NCBI RefSeq assembly: GCF_900110345.1
Contig: NZ_FODJ01000008.1
Coordinates: 1-64,000 of the forward strand
Reading direction: 5' to 3'
From: Amphibacillus marinus
GTDB lineage: Bacteria > Bacillota > Bacilli > Bacillales > Amphibacillaceae
Length of the DNA stretch: 64,000 nucleotides
The translations under genes were made by a program, and so were the position numbers. Below the pieces are notes generated by a model that saw nothing but the letters and a program-made list of their open reading frames with translations, searched no databases and was not told the DNA's origin. Shown in pieces: positions 57,762 through 64,000 of this stretch; position 1 is the stretch's first letter, and every line of letters begins with the position of its first letter.

Positions 57762-57983
57762 GTTCTTCATCAAATAGCGTTGGTAAGATAATTCCAAAAG
57801 ATTAGGCAGAAGCAAAAAAGAGCCGACTCCTGCGGGAATAGCACGTGTCCGAAGACCCGTTCGTCTAACGGACTCACATCCTGTGAGCCTAAAGATGTCA
57901 CGTTTGTACCGGTGGGTGAAAGCGCCTCTTTTTTGCTGGAGCAATACAAATATTTGCCTAACCGACGCTATTTGATATACAAT
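57760..57983. repeat. MITE-like interspersed repeat, copy D
   Basis: The left end GGTTCTTCATCAAATAGCG and the right end (inverted) TTGTATATCAAATAGCGTCGG are related inverted repeats. The interior matches copy A in inverse orientation, including GAATAGCACGTGTCCGAAGA and CTCACATCCTGTGAGCCT. It abuts the T run of the preceding terminator and ends 15 bases before gerPF. Confidence 0.78.
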
Positions 57984-57997
57984 CACCTTTCCCCTCG

Positions 57998-58216
57998 TTA
58001 TGCGTTACTTGCAATAACTTGATCAGCAAGGTCAGGATCGTATGTTGTTGTCGCGTTTAAGCCTGATGTTGCGTTTACAAAACTACCGGTATTAAATGCA
58101 CCTGCTCCAGCAGCTGTTTTAGAAGCACTTTTGGGGGAAAGGTAGAAGCTATCACCAAAATTTATGACACCACCCCCCACTTCAATAATTTGAATAGGAC
58201 CAACGATTGCTGGCAT
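57998..58216 (-). CDS. gerPF: Spore germination protein GerPF
   Basis: Last gene of the gerP operon, whose products sit at the coat and help germinants pass through it. The protein of 72 aa starts MPAIVGPIQI and contains FGDSFYLSPKSASKTAAGAG and NTGSF, as in GerPF; it is a paralogue of GerPA. AGAGGTG precedes the ATG at 58216. A ten-codon extension lies inside gerPE and is rejected. Confidence 0.9.
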   Translation of the reverse strand: MPAIVGPIQIIEVGGGVINFGDSFYLSPKSASKTAAGAGAFNTGSFVNATSGLNATTTYDPDLADQVIASNA

Positions 58217-58238
58217 AAAAATTAACACCTCTACTTTT

Positions 58239-58598
58239 TTAGACATATCGAATATGTTTTATTTTGGTGTCAGCATAAATTGACTGACAATTTCCAATTT
58301 GTATTTGGGAGCTTCCACTTAGTCCTGTTAATTTAATACGCTCAACATGAATATGCGGTTGATGATTCACGGTTCGAAGCACTTGATTAGTAGGTAAAGG
58401 ATAGTATGGAGCTTCTCTTGTAAAAAATGGGTAATCACCATATGCCTCATCTTCCTCTCCGGTAATGTCGGGATACTTCTGAATGGCAACCTGTCTAACA
58501 GAAGCAGTCCGCTCTGTACAATCACCAATTTGGATAGCGGATGAAAAGGAGATTGCAATAACTTTGAGATCATTGACAAGTGCTGTTCGCTCACTCAT
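58239..58598 (-). CDS. gerPE: Spore germination protein GerPE
   Basis: A 119-residue GerPE: residues about 8-30 (LKVIAISFSSAIQIGDC) and 95-115 (GLSGSSQIQIGNCQSIYADTK split around the turn) are the paired SxxQIG motifs of the family. The start ATG overlaps the gerPD stop (TAATG). In an operon of six coupled genes. Confidence 0.88.
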   Translation of the reverse strand: MSERTALVNDLKVIAISFSSAIQIGDCTERTASVRQVAIQKYPDITGEEDEAYGDYPFFTREAPYYPLPTNQVLRTVNHQPHIHVERIKLTGLSGSSQIQIGNCQSIYADTKIKHIRYV

Positions 58599-58765
58599 TA
58601 ATCATCCCTATTTGGACTGTTTAGAACAACGTAAGAGTCTGGAGGCGTGTCAAAATACCCGTAAAGCTGAATATGCTGACTGTCTCCGATAATTAAGCTG
58701 GAAGAAGCAGAAACAGTGCCAATATCAATTTGACAAACCTTTAATTCCCAATTATGAACCTCCAT
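58598..58765 (-). CDS. gerPD: Spore germination protein GerPD
   Basis: A 55-residue protein with the family motif VCQIDIGTVSASSSLIIGD and YFDTPPDSY. The best start is the ATG at 58765, nine bases after AAGGTGG; the ATG three codons earlier abuts the site. It overlaps the end of gerPC by 14 bases. Confidence 0.85.
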   Translation of the reverse strand: MEVHNWELKVCQIDIGTVSASSSLIIGDSQHIQLYGYFDTPPDSYVVLNSPNRDD

Positions 58766-59246
58766 CGTTGTCATCCACCTTTTTCTCAAAATGATTTGAT
58801 AATGATTGCCGCAGGTCTTTTCTTAAGGCAGTCTTTATCGCTTCTAATGATAATTGCTTATTTTGATAGTATTGTATTCGATTAGGCATTTGCCGATACA
58901 AATCTGATAAAATAATTTCTTTGTCATTATTTGTTAGTTGGAGATTATATTGTGCTGCTAACTGATCTAATTCAGATGGTAGGTATTCCACCATGTCAGA
59001 ATGTAGTAACTCTTTTGTCTGCTCATGGGCATGTGGGATGAAATTTTCAATATCATCTGGAGAAATTCCTATTTGCAAAACGCCATCAAGTTGCTCAATC
59101 TTTAATTGATCAAAATGATATTCAATGCGATCAATTCGTGTACGAGCTTCAGTACTAAATTGTTCTTCAATTCTTGCGAGTCTTTGCTCTAGTTGTTTTA
59201 TTTTTAAGTCTTGTTGCTGAATATAATACCAGAAGTCCATTTGCAT
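58752..59246 (-). CDS. gerPC: Spore germination protein GerPC
   Basis: A 164-residue GerPC, somewhat shorter than the roughly 200 residues I recall for Bacillus subtilis. The N-terminus is a coiled coil (IQQQDLKIKQLEQRLARIEEQ in two heptad blocks), followed by QLDGVLQIGISPDDIENF. AAAGGGGAT precedes the ATG. Confidence 0.88.
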   Translation of the reverse strand: MQMDFWYYIQQQDLKIKQLEQRLARIEEQFSTEARTRIDRIEYHFDQLKIEQLDGVLQIGISPDDIENFIPHAHEQTKELLHSDMVEYLPSELDQLAAQYNLQLTNNDKEIILSDLYRQMPNRIQYYQNKQLSLEAIKTALRKDLRQSLSNHFEKKVDDNDGGS

Positions 59247-59269
59247 GGTATATCCCCTTTCCGACAGTG

Positions 59270-59464
59270 CTAAATATTGGGTTGAGATAGTGGTACAATG
59301 GGAGCATCGAATTCAGGCTTATCAAGTACTTCTGTAAATTGTCCTGTATTATTTAAACTCGCATATGTTTGAAAACTACCAGTCGTTCCAATTTGGAATA
59401 CTGAAGCATTACTAATCGACCCAATTTTAATTTGATAAATAATAATCGATTGTTGTATAAACAT
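59270..59464 (-). CDS. gerPB: Spore germination protein GerPB
   Basis: A 64-residue protein with QSIIIYQIKIGSISNASVFQIG, the GerPB signature, then YASLNNTGQFTE and a Pro-rich end. It starts five bases after the gerPA stop. Confidence 0.87.
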   Translation of the reverse strand: MFIQQSIIIYQIKIGSISNASVFQIGTTGSFQTYASLNNTGQFTEVLDKPEFDAPIVPLSQPNI

Positions 59465-59469
59465 CTAAT

Positions 59470-59691
59470 CTACCCCATACCAGTCATAACTTGGTCGAAC
59501 TTGTCATTGTCATTAATTGCCGTTTGTGCATGATCAATTTGTACGGTAACAGCATCTCCAGTATTAAAAGAGCCACCACCTGCGAAGGTTTTTGCTTCAG
59601 AGTAGGAATTTATCGAGTAAACATCACCAACATGAATAATACTTGAGGTACCGACTGATTGAATTCTTAAAGCACCGACGATTGCTGGCAT
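59470..59691 (-). CDS. gerPA: Spore germination protein GerPA
   Basis: First gene of the gerP operon; 73 residues starting MPAIVGALRI, with HVGDVYSINSYSEAKTFAGGGSFNTGD (in two blocks), paralogous to GerPF. AAGGAGGGGG precedes the ATG. A sigma-K-like promoter lies directly upstream, in keeping with known mother-cell expression of gerP. Confidence 0.9.
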   Translation of the reverse strand: MPAIVGALRIQSVGTSSIIHVGDVYSINSYSEAKTFAGGGSFNTGDAVTVQIDHAQTAINDNDKFDQVMTGMG

Positions 59692-59710
59692 GACTATTCC
59701 CCCTCCTTCA

Positions 59711-59737
59711 TAGCTTATGCAGAGTATACACTACTGT
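59711..59737 (-). promoter_or_regulatory. Sigma-K-like promoter of the gerP operon
   Basis: On the minus strand, AC (59736-59737), a 16-base spacer and CATAAGCTA (59711-59719). The -10 lies very close to the gerPA ribosome site, so the leader would be very short. Confidence 0.55.
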
Positions 59738-59864
59738 GTCTGCTGTCAGTTGATTGAACTATATGGTTTTGAATCTGAATAAGCTGTTTATGGTAAGAAT
59801 TATGAAAGTAGGTTTGCATGCTCTTATGTAAGGGAATTTATTTTAAAAAAGGAGGTCGATATTT

Positions 59865-60245
59865 TTGTTTTTTATTCATTTACATGTTACAAGTTGGCTA
59901 CTTGCTTTTATTTTATTTCTTATAGCTTGGCCATTATACGTGAAAGGGAAAAGTCAGACAGCAATAATCCTACATTGGATAATTCGGATAAGCTATGTGA
60001 TCATCTTAATTAGTGGAAGTGTGCTCTTATATAGGTATTCACAAGCGGAAGTATGGCAAACATATAGTGCTGAGGTGATTGTAAAGGCAGCTGCCGGTCT
60101 TTGGGCAGTTGTAATGCTTGAGGCAACGCTTCATCGTATGAAAGGTGGTAAACCATTTAAGGGGTTCACTGTGCAACTAGTCGTCATGTTTGCCATTACT
60201 TTAATTCTTGGTTTTGGTCGTTTACCTTGGGGATTCCTTCCTTAG
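59865..60245 (+). CDS. yisL: YisL-family membrane protein (DUF1516)
   Basis: A 126-residue protein with four membrane helices and the ending LILGFGRLPWGFLP typical of YisL. The start is TTG at 59865, nine bases after GGAGG. In B. subtilis yisL lies between the gerP operon and asnO, as here. Function unknown. A terminator follows. Confidence 0.85.
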   Translation: MFFIHLHVTSWLLAFILFLIAWPLYVKGKSQTAIILHWIIRISYVIILISGSVLLYRYSQAEVWQTYSAEVIVKAAAGLWAVVMLEATLHRMKGGKPFKGFTVQLVVMFAITLILGFGRLPWGFLP

Positions 60246-60280
60246 TTCTCTAATTAAGATTAGTTCAGCAAGTTACGAGG

Positions 60281-60313
60281 AGGCTAACTATGAAGCAATA
60301 GTTAGCCTTTTAG
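60281..60313 (+). terminator. Terminator after yisL
   Basis: AGGCTAACTA and TAGTTAGCCT form a 10-bp stem followed by TTTAG. Confidence 0.82.
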
Positions 60314-60438
60314 CATGCTCAAAAATCTTTGTTGTTTATTTATGTTCTAATCTCTATCGGCAATTTAATAAATGGGCACTTCTCCGCTCGGACAGCATAT
60401 ACATAACTAGGAACAGCAAAGTGAGGGAGCGTGAGTGT

Positions 60439-62289
60439 ATGTGTGGAATTACTGGAATAGTTAGCTTTAAAGGTAATATAGAAGATCAGGACACGAAGAT
60501 AAAGAAAATGACAGCAGCTTTAGTTCATCGAGGTCCTGATCAGGCAGATGTCTATCAGTCTAAACATGTGTTATTTGGTCACCGTCGCTTAATTGTCGTT
60601 GATCCTGAAGGTGGGTGTCAGCCAATGACTGTCGAGCATAATGGATACGCATATACGATGGTTTATAATGGTGAGTTGTACAATACCGACCAGCTAAGGC
60701 AACAGTTAATGGATTTAGGCTGGGAATTTGAATCTCATTCAGATACTGAAGTTTTATTAAAAAGTTATATTGAATGGCGTGAAGATGCTTTACCACTATT
60801 AAACGGAATTTATGCTTTTGCAATTTGGGACCCTGAAACAGAGCACGTGTTTTTTGCACGTGATCGATTAGGGGTCAAGCCACTTTTTTATACGAAATGT
60901 CAAAATAGCCTTTTATTTGCTTCAGAAATTAAAGGCATACTTGCTCATGATGATGTACAGCCAGTCGTTACTAAAGAAGGCCTGCAGGAATTATTAGGTT
61001 TAGGACCTGCGAGAACATCAGGCCATGGTGTGTTCAATAATATTTACGAATTAAAGGCTGCCCATTTTGGACGATACTCTCGGAAGGGGTTTGAGCAAGT
61101 TAGGTATTGGCAAGTGGAAAGTAGACCGCATACGGACTCAGTAACTGAAACAGCTTTACGTGTGCGAGAGCTCTTAATGGATGCTGTCCAAAGACAGCTT
61201 GTCTCTGATGTACCAATTGGTACTTTTTTATCTGGTGGAGTGGATTCTAGTGCAATAACTGCTATCGCAGCGCAGTACTTAAAAGAGACAAAGCAAGAGC
61301 GATTAAATACATTCTCCATCGATTTTACGGAAAATGAGCGGTTCTTTCAGCGGAACAGCTTTCAACCATCTCGGGATCAGGACTTTCTACCGCTGGTTGT
61401 TGAAAAATATGATACAGAGCATCAAAACTTTGTCCTTGACCAGGTCACGCTGGTAGAGACATTAAAGCAAGCTGTTAATGCAAGAGATTTACCAGGCATG
61501 GCTGATATTGATGGATCACTGCTATGGTTGTGTGAGAGAACAAAAGAACATGTAACGGTAGCATTATCTGGTGAATGTGCGGATGAGATATTTGGCGGTT
61601 ATCCATGGTTTTATCGCGAGGCAGATCTTAATCGAGAGGGATTTCCATGGATTCGATCAAAGGAGTTGAGAAATCATCTCATTCGACCTGAACTAGTTGA
61701 GCAATTGAACCTTGATAGCTATCGTATCAATGCCTACAATGAGATCATCAAGCAGACGCCCAGATGCGCGGCTGATTCACCACTTGAAGCTAGAAGACGA
61801 GAGCTTTTTTACTTAAATATGGAGAGTTTTATGTCAACACTCTTAGAACGGAAAGATAGAATGAGTATGGCAGTAGGCTTTGAGGCGCGCGTTCCATTCA
61901 GTGATCATCACCTAATTGAGTATGTTTGGAATATTCCTTGGGATATTAAAAATACCGGCGATCAGGAAAAAGGTATCTTAAGAAAAGCTTTGCAAAACAT
62001 ACTACCAGAAGGGATATTAGCACGGAAGAAAAGTCCTTACCCAAAAACGTATCATCCCGACTACACGAAGGCAGTTGTTACTTGGATGGAAGCGATCTTG
62101 TCAGATGCTGAAGCACCATTGTTTCAGATATTTGATCGAGAGACGATTAAAGAACTAGTAGGGAATGAAGGAGAAACGATTGATGAACCGTGGTTCGGAC
62201 AATTAATGCAGGGACCTCAGTTATTAGCCTATTTAGCCCAGTTTGATTATTGGTTGCGAACTTACAAGGTACAATTAGACTTTTCTTAA
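60439..62289 (+). CDS. asnO: Asparagine synthetase (glutamine-hydrolysing), AsnO-type
   Basis: ATP-dependent amidation of aspartate. The start at 60439 gives MCGITGIV, exposing the Cys2 nucleophile of the class II glutaminase after Met removal. A longer in-frame reading from 60208 would block it and is rejected. The glutaminase domain occupies about 1-210. The synthetase domain (about 225-610) has the ATP loop FLSGGVDSSAI and SGECADEIFGGYPW. Length 616 aa matches AsnO, the sporulation-linked paralogue, and the gerP-yisL neighbourhood is the same as in B. subtilis. Confidence 0.93.
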   Translation: MCGITGIVSFKGNIEDQDTKIKKMTAALVHRGPDQADVYQSKHVLFGHRRLIVVDPEGGCQPMTVEHNGYAYTMVYNGELYNTDQLRQQLMDLGWEFESHSDTEVLLKSYIEWREDALPLLNGIYAFAIWDPETEHVFFARDRLGVKPLFYTKCQNSLLFASEIKGILAHDDVQPVVTKEGLQELLGLGPARTSGHGVFNNIYELKAAHFGRYSRKGFEQVRYWQVESRPHTDSVTETALRVRELLMDAVQRQLVSDVPIGTFLSGGVDSSAITAIAAQYLKETKQERLNTFSIDFTENERFFQRNSFQPSRDQDFLPLVVEKYDTEHQNFVLDQVTLVETLKQAVNARDLPGMADIDGSLLWLCERTKEHVTVALSGECADEIFGGYPWFYREADLNREGFPWIRSKELRNHLIRPELVEQLNLDSYRINAYNEIIKQTPRCAADSPLEARRRELFYLNMESFMSTLLERKDRMSMAVGFEARVPFSDHHLIEYVWNIPWDIKNTGDQEKGILRKALQNILPEGILARKKSPYPKTYHPDYTKAVVTWMEAILSDAEAPLFQIFDRETIKELVGNEGETIDEPWFGQLMQGPQLLAYLAQFDYWLRTYKVQLDFS

Positions 62290-62309
62290 GTGTTGTGTAA
62301 ATAAATAAA

Positions 62310-62338
62310 TGGCGGTAATCTAGACTGATTACCGCCAC
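62310..62338. terminator. Bidirectional terminator between asnO and degV
   Basis: TGGCGGTAATC and GATTACCGCCA form an 11-bp stem with a six-base loop between convergent genes. Confidence 0.78.
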
Positions 62339-62359
62339 TTATTAACTTATATGAAATAA

Positions 62360-63220
62360 TTACTCATATTTGTCATTTGAGAAAAATAAAGCAATTGTAC
62401 CTGGACCGGAGTGGGCACCAATACTTGAACCTACCATTCTAATTTTAATTTCTTTGACATCATAGCGTACTTTGATCAATTCCGCTAGTTCCTCTGCTCG
62501 TTCTAGTGAGTCACCATGGCTAATTCCAATTGTTTGATTGCTGAAATCAGTCCCTCGCTCACTCATAATTGCAAGCATGCGTTGAAAGACTTTTTTTGAG
62601 CCTCTGATCTTTTCAAGGGGGATTAATTTTCCAGCATTCATATGAAGTAAAGGTTTAATTTTAAGCAATGTTCCAACAAAGGCAGCTGATTTGCTCACTC
62701 TGCCACCTCGATATAAGTACTCTAGATCGTCTACTGTAAAGATATGCTCCATATGATTAGCTTGATATTGACAAGCTGCTGTTACTTCCTCTAACGTACG
62801 CCCTTCTTTTGCTAGTTCAGCTGCCTTAATAACGACAAGACCATAACCAAAGGAAGCGCACTTGGTATCGATCGTCTCTAATGACCAATCCGGATAACTC
62901 TCTTGTACCTCCTTAGCAGCAATTACTGCTGATTGGTATGTTCCGGATAGTTCTGAAGAGAAAGCTAAATAGAGGCAGGGTTGTCCGATTTCAGCGTATT
63001 TAATAAAAGTATCTTTAAAATCTTGAGGTGTGACCTGAGATGTTTTTGGTGCTTTTCCTGCACGCATCGCATCATATACTGTCTTGGCGGATATTGTCTT
63101 ACCATCTAAATATGTTTCATCGTCTAGAAGAACGGTAAGGCTCACATTGTCAATGTCATAATTTAAATAGTCCTCTTGATTTAAATCACAAGCAGAATCA
63201 GCAATTATTTTCACGTTCAT
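62360..63220 (-). CDS. DegV-family fatty-acid-binding protein
   Basis: A 286-residue protein that should bind a fatty acid as part of FakAB-type fatty acid activation. DSACDL at the N-terminus, TSQVTPQDF, FSSELSGTYQSA and the ending SSIGAHSGPGTIALFF are diagnostic. The ATG at 63220 follows TGGAGGT; the 31-codon extension lacks a site. No fakA gene in the window. Confidence 0.9.
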   Translation of the reverse strand: MNVKIIADSACDLNQEDYLNYDIDNVSLTVLLDDETYLDGKTISAKTVYDAMRAGKAPKTSQVTPQDFKDTFIKYAEIGQPCLYLAFSSELSGTYQSAVIAAKEVQESYPDWSLETIDTKCASFGYGLVVIKAAELAKEGRTLEEVTAACQYQANHMEHIFTVDDLEYLYRGGRVSKSAAFVGTLLKIKPLLHMNAGKLIPLEKIRGSKKVFQRMLAIMSERGTDFSNQTIGISHGDSLERAEELAELIKVRYDVKEIKIRMVGSSIGAHSGPGTIALFFSNDKYE

Positions 63221-63435
63221 ATTTACAGACCTCCATATTTTTTTGGTGAATTTAAAAAAGAATGATTGCATTACATATACTTCTAGTTTATAGTTAGCGT
63301 GGTCATTCGTCAAAAGTTATTTTTTGAAAGATCAACTTTCATACATGTAACCATGGTCACTATCTTTAGAATAAATTTAGCTGATTAAGGTTTAGTAATT
63401 ACGATTGCTGGCTAACACTTTAAATAGTAGGTTTT

Positions 63436-63471
63436 TATCGCAGATTAACAATTAGTAAAACCCCAAATCAG
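63436..63471. repeat. Short dispersed repeat fragment (CGCAGATTAAC type), copy 3
   Basis: CGCAGATTAACAATTAGTAAA resembles the fragments at 51061 and 55281. Otherwise 63221-63592 contains no gene or clear element; an open frame on the minus strand (63445-63654) is not credible. Confidence 0.4.
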
Positions 63472-63592
63472 TGTTTCTTTTGCGAGGACGCACTTGGGGC
63501 ATACCTTTAGGTGCATGCTCGTGCTATTAAGGATCAGTAGGAGATAAACAAAATGCACGGATTGAAGATTCACTTTACAAGGGGGAATACTC

Positions 63593-64000
63593 ATGTTTAT
63601 TTTTGAAGCAAAACGAATTGTTGTTGTGATCATTGGTGGGTTAATTAATGCCATCGCTCTTAATTTCTTCTTTATTAGCGCAGATGTTTATGCCAGTGGT
63701 TTTACTGGGATGGCTCAAATTATTTTTACAGTTTTGTCGGAGTTTTTAAATGTAGATTTTATTAGCACAGGAATCTTGCTCTTACTGTTAAATATTCCTG
63801 TAGCATTATTAGGTTGGTTTAAAGTAGGTCGTCATTTCACAATTTATAGTATTCTGTCAGTTTTAATGACCACGGTATTTCTTGAAATTATCCCGATCCG
63901 ATCCTTTTCAAGTGATATCATGTTAAATGCGGTTTTTGGTGGTGTGCTCGGGGGTTTTGGCGTTGGTATTACATTAAAATGGGGTGCTTCCACAGGAGGG
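63593..64000 (+). CDS. YitT-family membrane protein, truncated by the window end
   Basis: The first 136 codons only. The protein has several hydrophobic helices and the YitT segments NFFFISADVYASGFTGMAQI, LLNIPVALLGWFKVGRHFT and GVLGGFGVGITLKWGASTGG. The family's C-terminal cytoplasmic DUF2179 domain would lie beyond the edge. AAGGGGGAAT precedes the ATG. Function unknown; some relatives affect sporulation or amino acid handling. Confidence 0.85.
   Translation, partial: MFIFEAKRIVVVIIGGLINAIALNFFFISADVYASGFTGMAQIIFTVLSEFLNVDFISTGILLLLLNIPVALLGWFKVGRHFTIYSILSVLMTTVFLEIIPIRSFSSDIMLNAVFGGVLGGFGVGITLKWGASTGG

Noticed and set aside
60208-60438. N-terminal extension of asparagine synthetase
   Set aside because: It would block the essential Cys2, overlaps the yisL end and terminator, and has no ribosome site.
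63445-63654. Minus-strand 69-codon ORF near the right end
   Set aside because: It overlaps the start of the yitT-family gene on the other strand and a repeat fragment; no ribosome site or recognisable protein features.

Overview
The window looks like chromosomal DNA of a low-GC, endospore-forming Bacillaceae bacterium. It has a gerA-family germinant receptor operon, a complete gerP operon, an alpha/beta-type SASP, a YjcZ-type mini-protein, a CwlO-like hydrolase, tmRNA/SmpB, a CtsR box, an M-box riboswitch and the canonical cggR-gapA-pgk-tpiA-gpmI-eno operon. I cannot name the species. Metabolism looks fermentative and sugar-driven: L-lactate dehydrogenase, PTS general proteins, a fructose-1-phosphate kinase locus and a sucrose PTS operon. 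There is no phage, IS transposase, CRISPR array or rRNA operon.

Layout. 0.5-4.6 kb is a gerK-ordered receptor operon (A-C-small membrane protein-B). 4.6-5.8 kb is a Zur-box-controlled zinc-binding lipoprotein gene, frameshifted in its His-rich linker. 5.87-6.7 kb is repeat-rich and gene-free. 6.7-18.7 kb is mixed housekeeping: a Cys/Met PLP enzyme, map, azlCD, a CDF exporter, a VanY-like carboxypeptidase, fumC, SASP, msmX, yheA and clpP. 18.9 kb is tRNA-Arg(CCG). 19.4-23.3 kb has small proteins, a PAP2 phosphatase and M-box-mgtE with a short leader ORF. 23.4-31.6 kb is ldh and the glycolytic operon behind a recognisable CggR operator. 32.2-34.4 kb is a three-gene spore-surface cluster resembling the endospore appendage (Ena) system of the Bacillus cereus group. 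34.7-40.3 kb (minus strand) holds a CNNM/CorC transporter, ptsHI and fruRK without fruA. 40.5-46.7 kb is secG-est-rnr-(two other genes)-smpB-ssrA. 47.5-50 kb is a TetR repressor divergent from an ABC exporter. 50-55.2 kb is a sucrose regulon (LacI repressor, EIIBC, fructokinase, sucrose-6-P hydrolase). 55.5-64 kb has aroD, a cwlO-like gene, gerPA-PF (minus), yisL, asnO, degV and a truncated yitT gene.

The most notable region is 32.17-34.44 kb. A BclA-type jelly-roll head without collagen repeats, a 302-residue protein with an embedded Ena-like module, and a 115-residue Ena-core-like protein lie in a row. The last carries the N-terminal connector pattern L-x2-CC-x11-C. All three genes have an upstream match to the sigma-K promoter pattern (AC, 17 bases, CATANNNTA or one mismatch). 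This suggests a compact, late-sporulation, disulfide-linked fibre system with a tip protein. That is inference from sequence patterns and memory of the family, not a database result.

A second theme is interspersed repeats. One MITE-like family has four copies of 107-315 bp, all placed shortly downstream of intrinsic terminators. There is also a two-copy repeat of about 100 bp, three short fragments of another repeat, and a hairpin repeat at the left edge.
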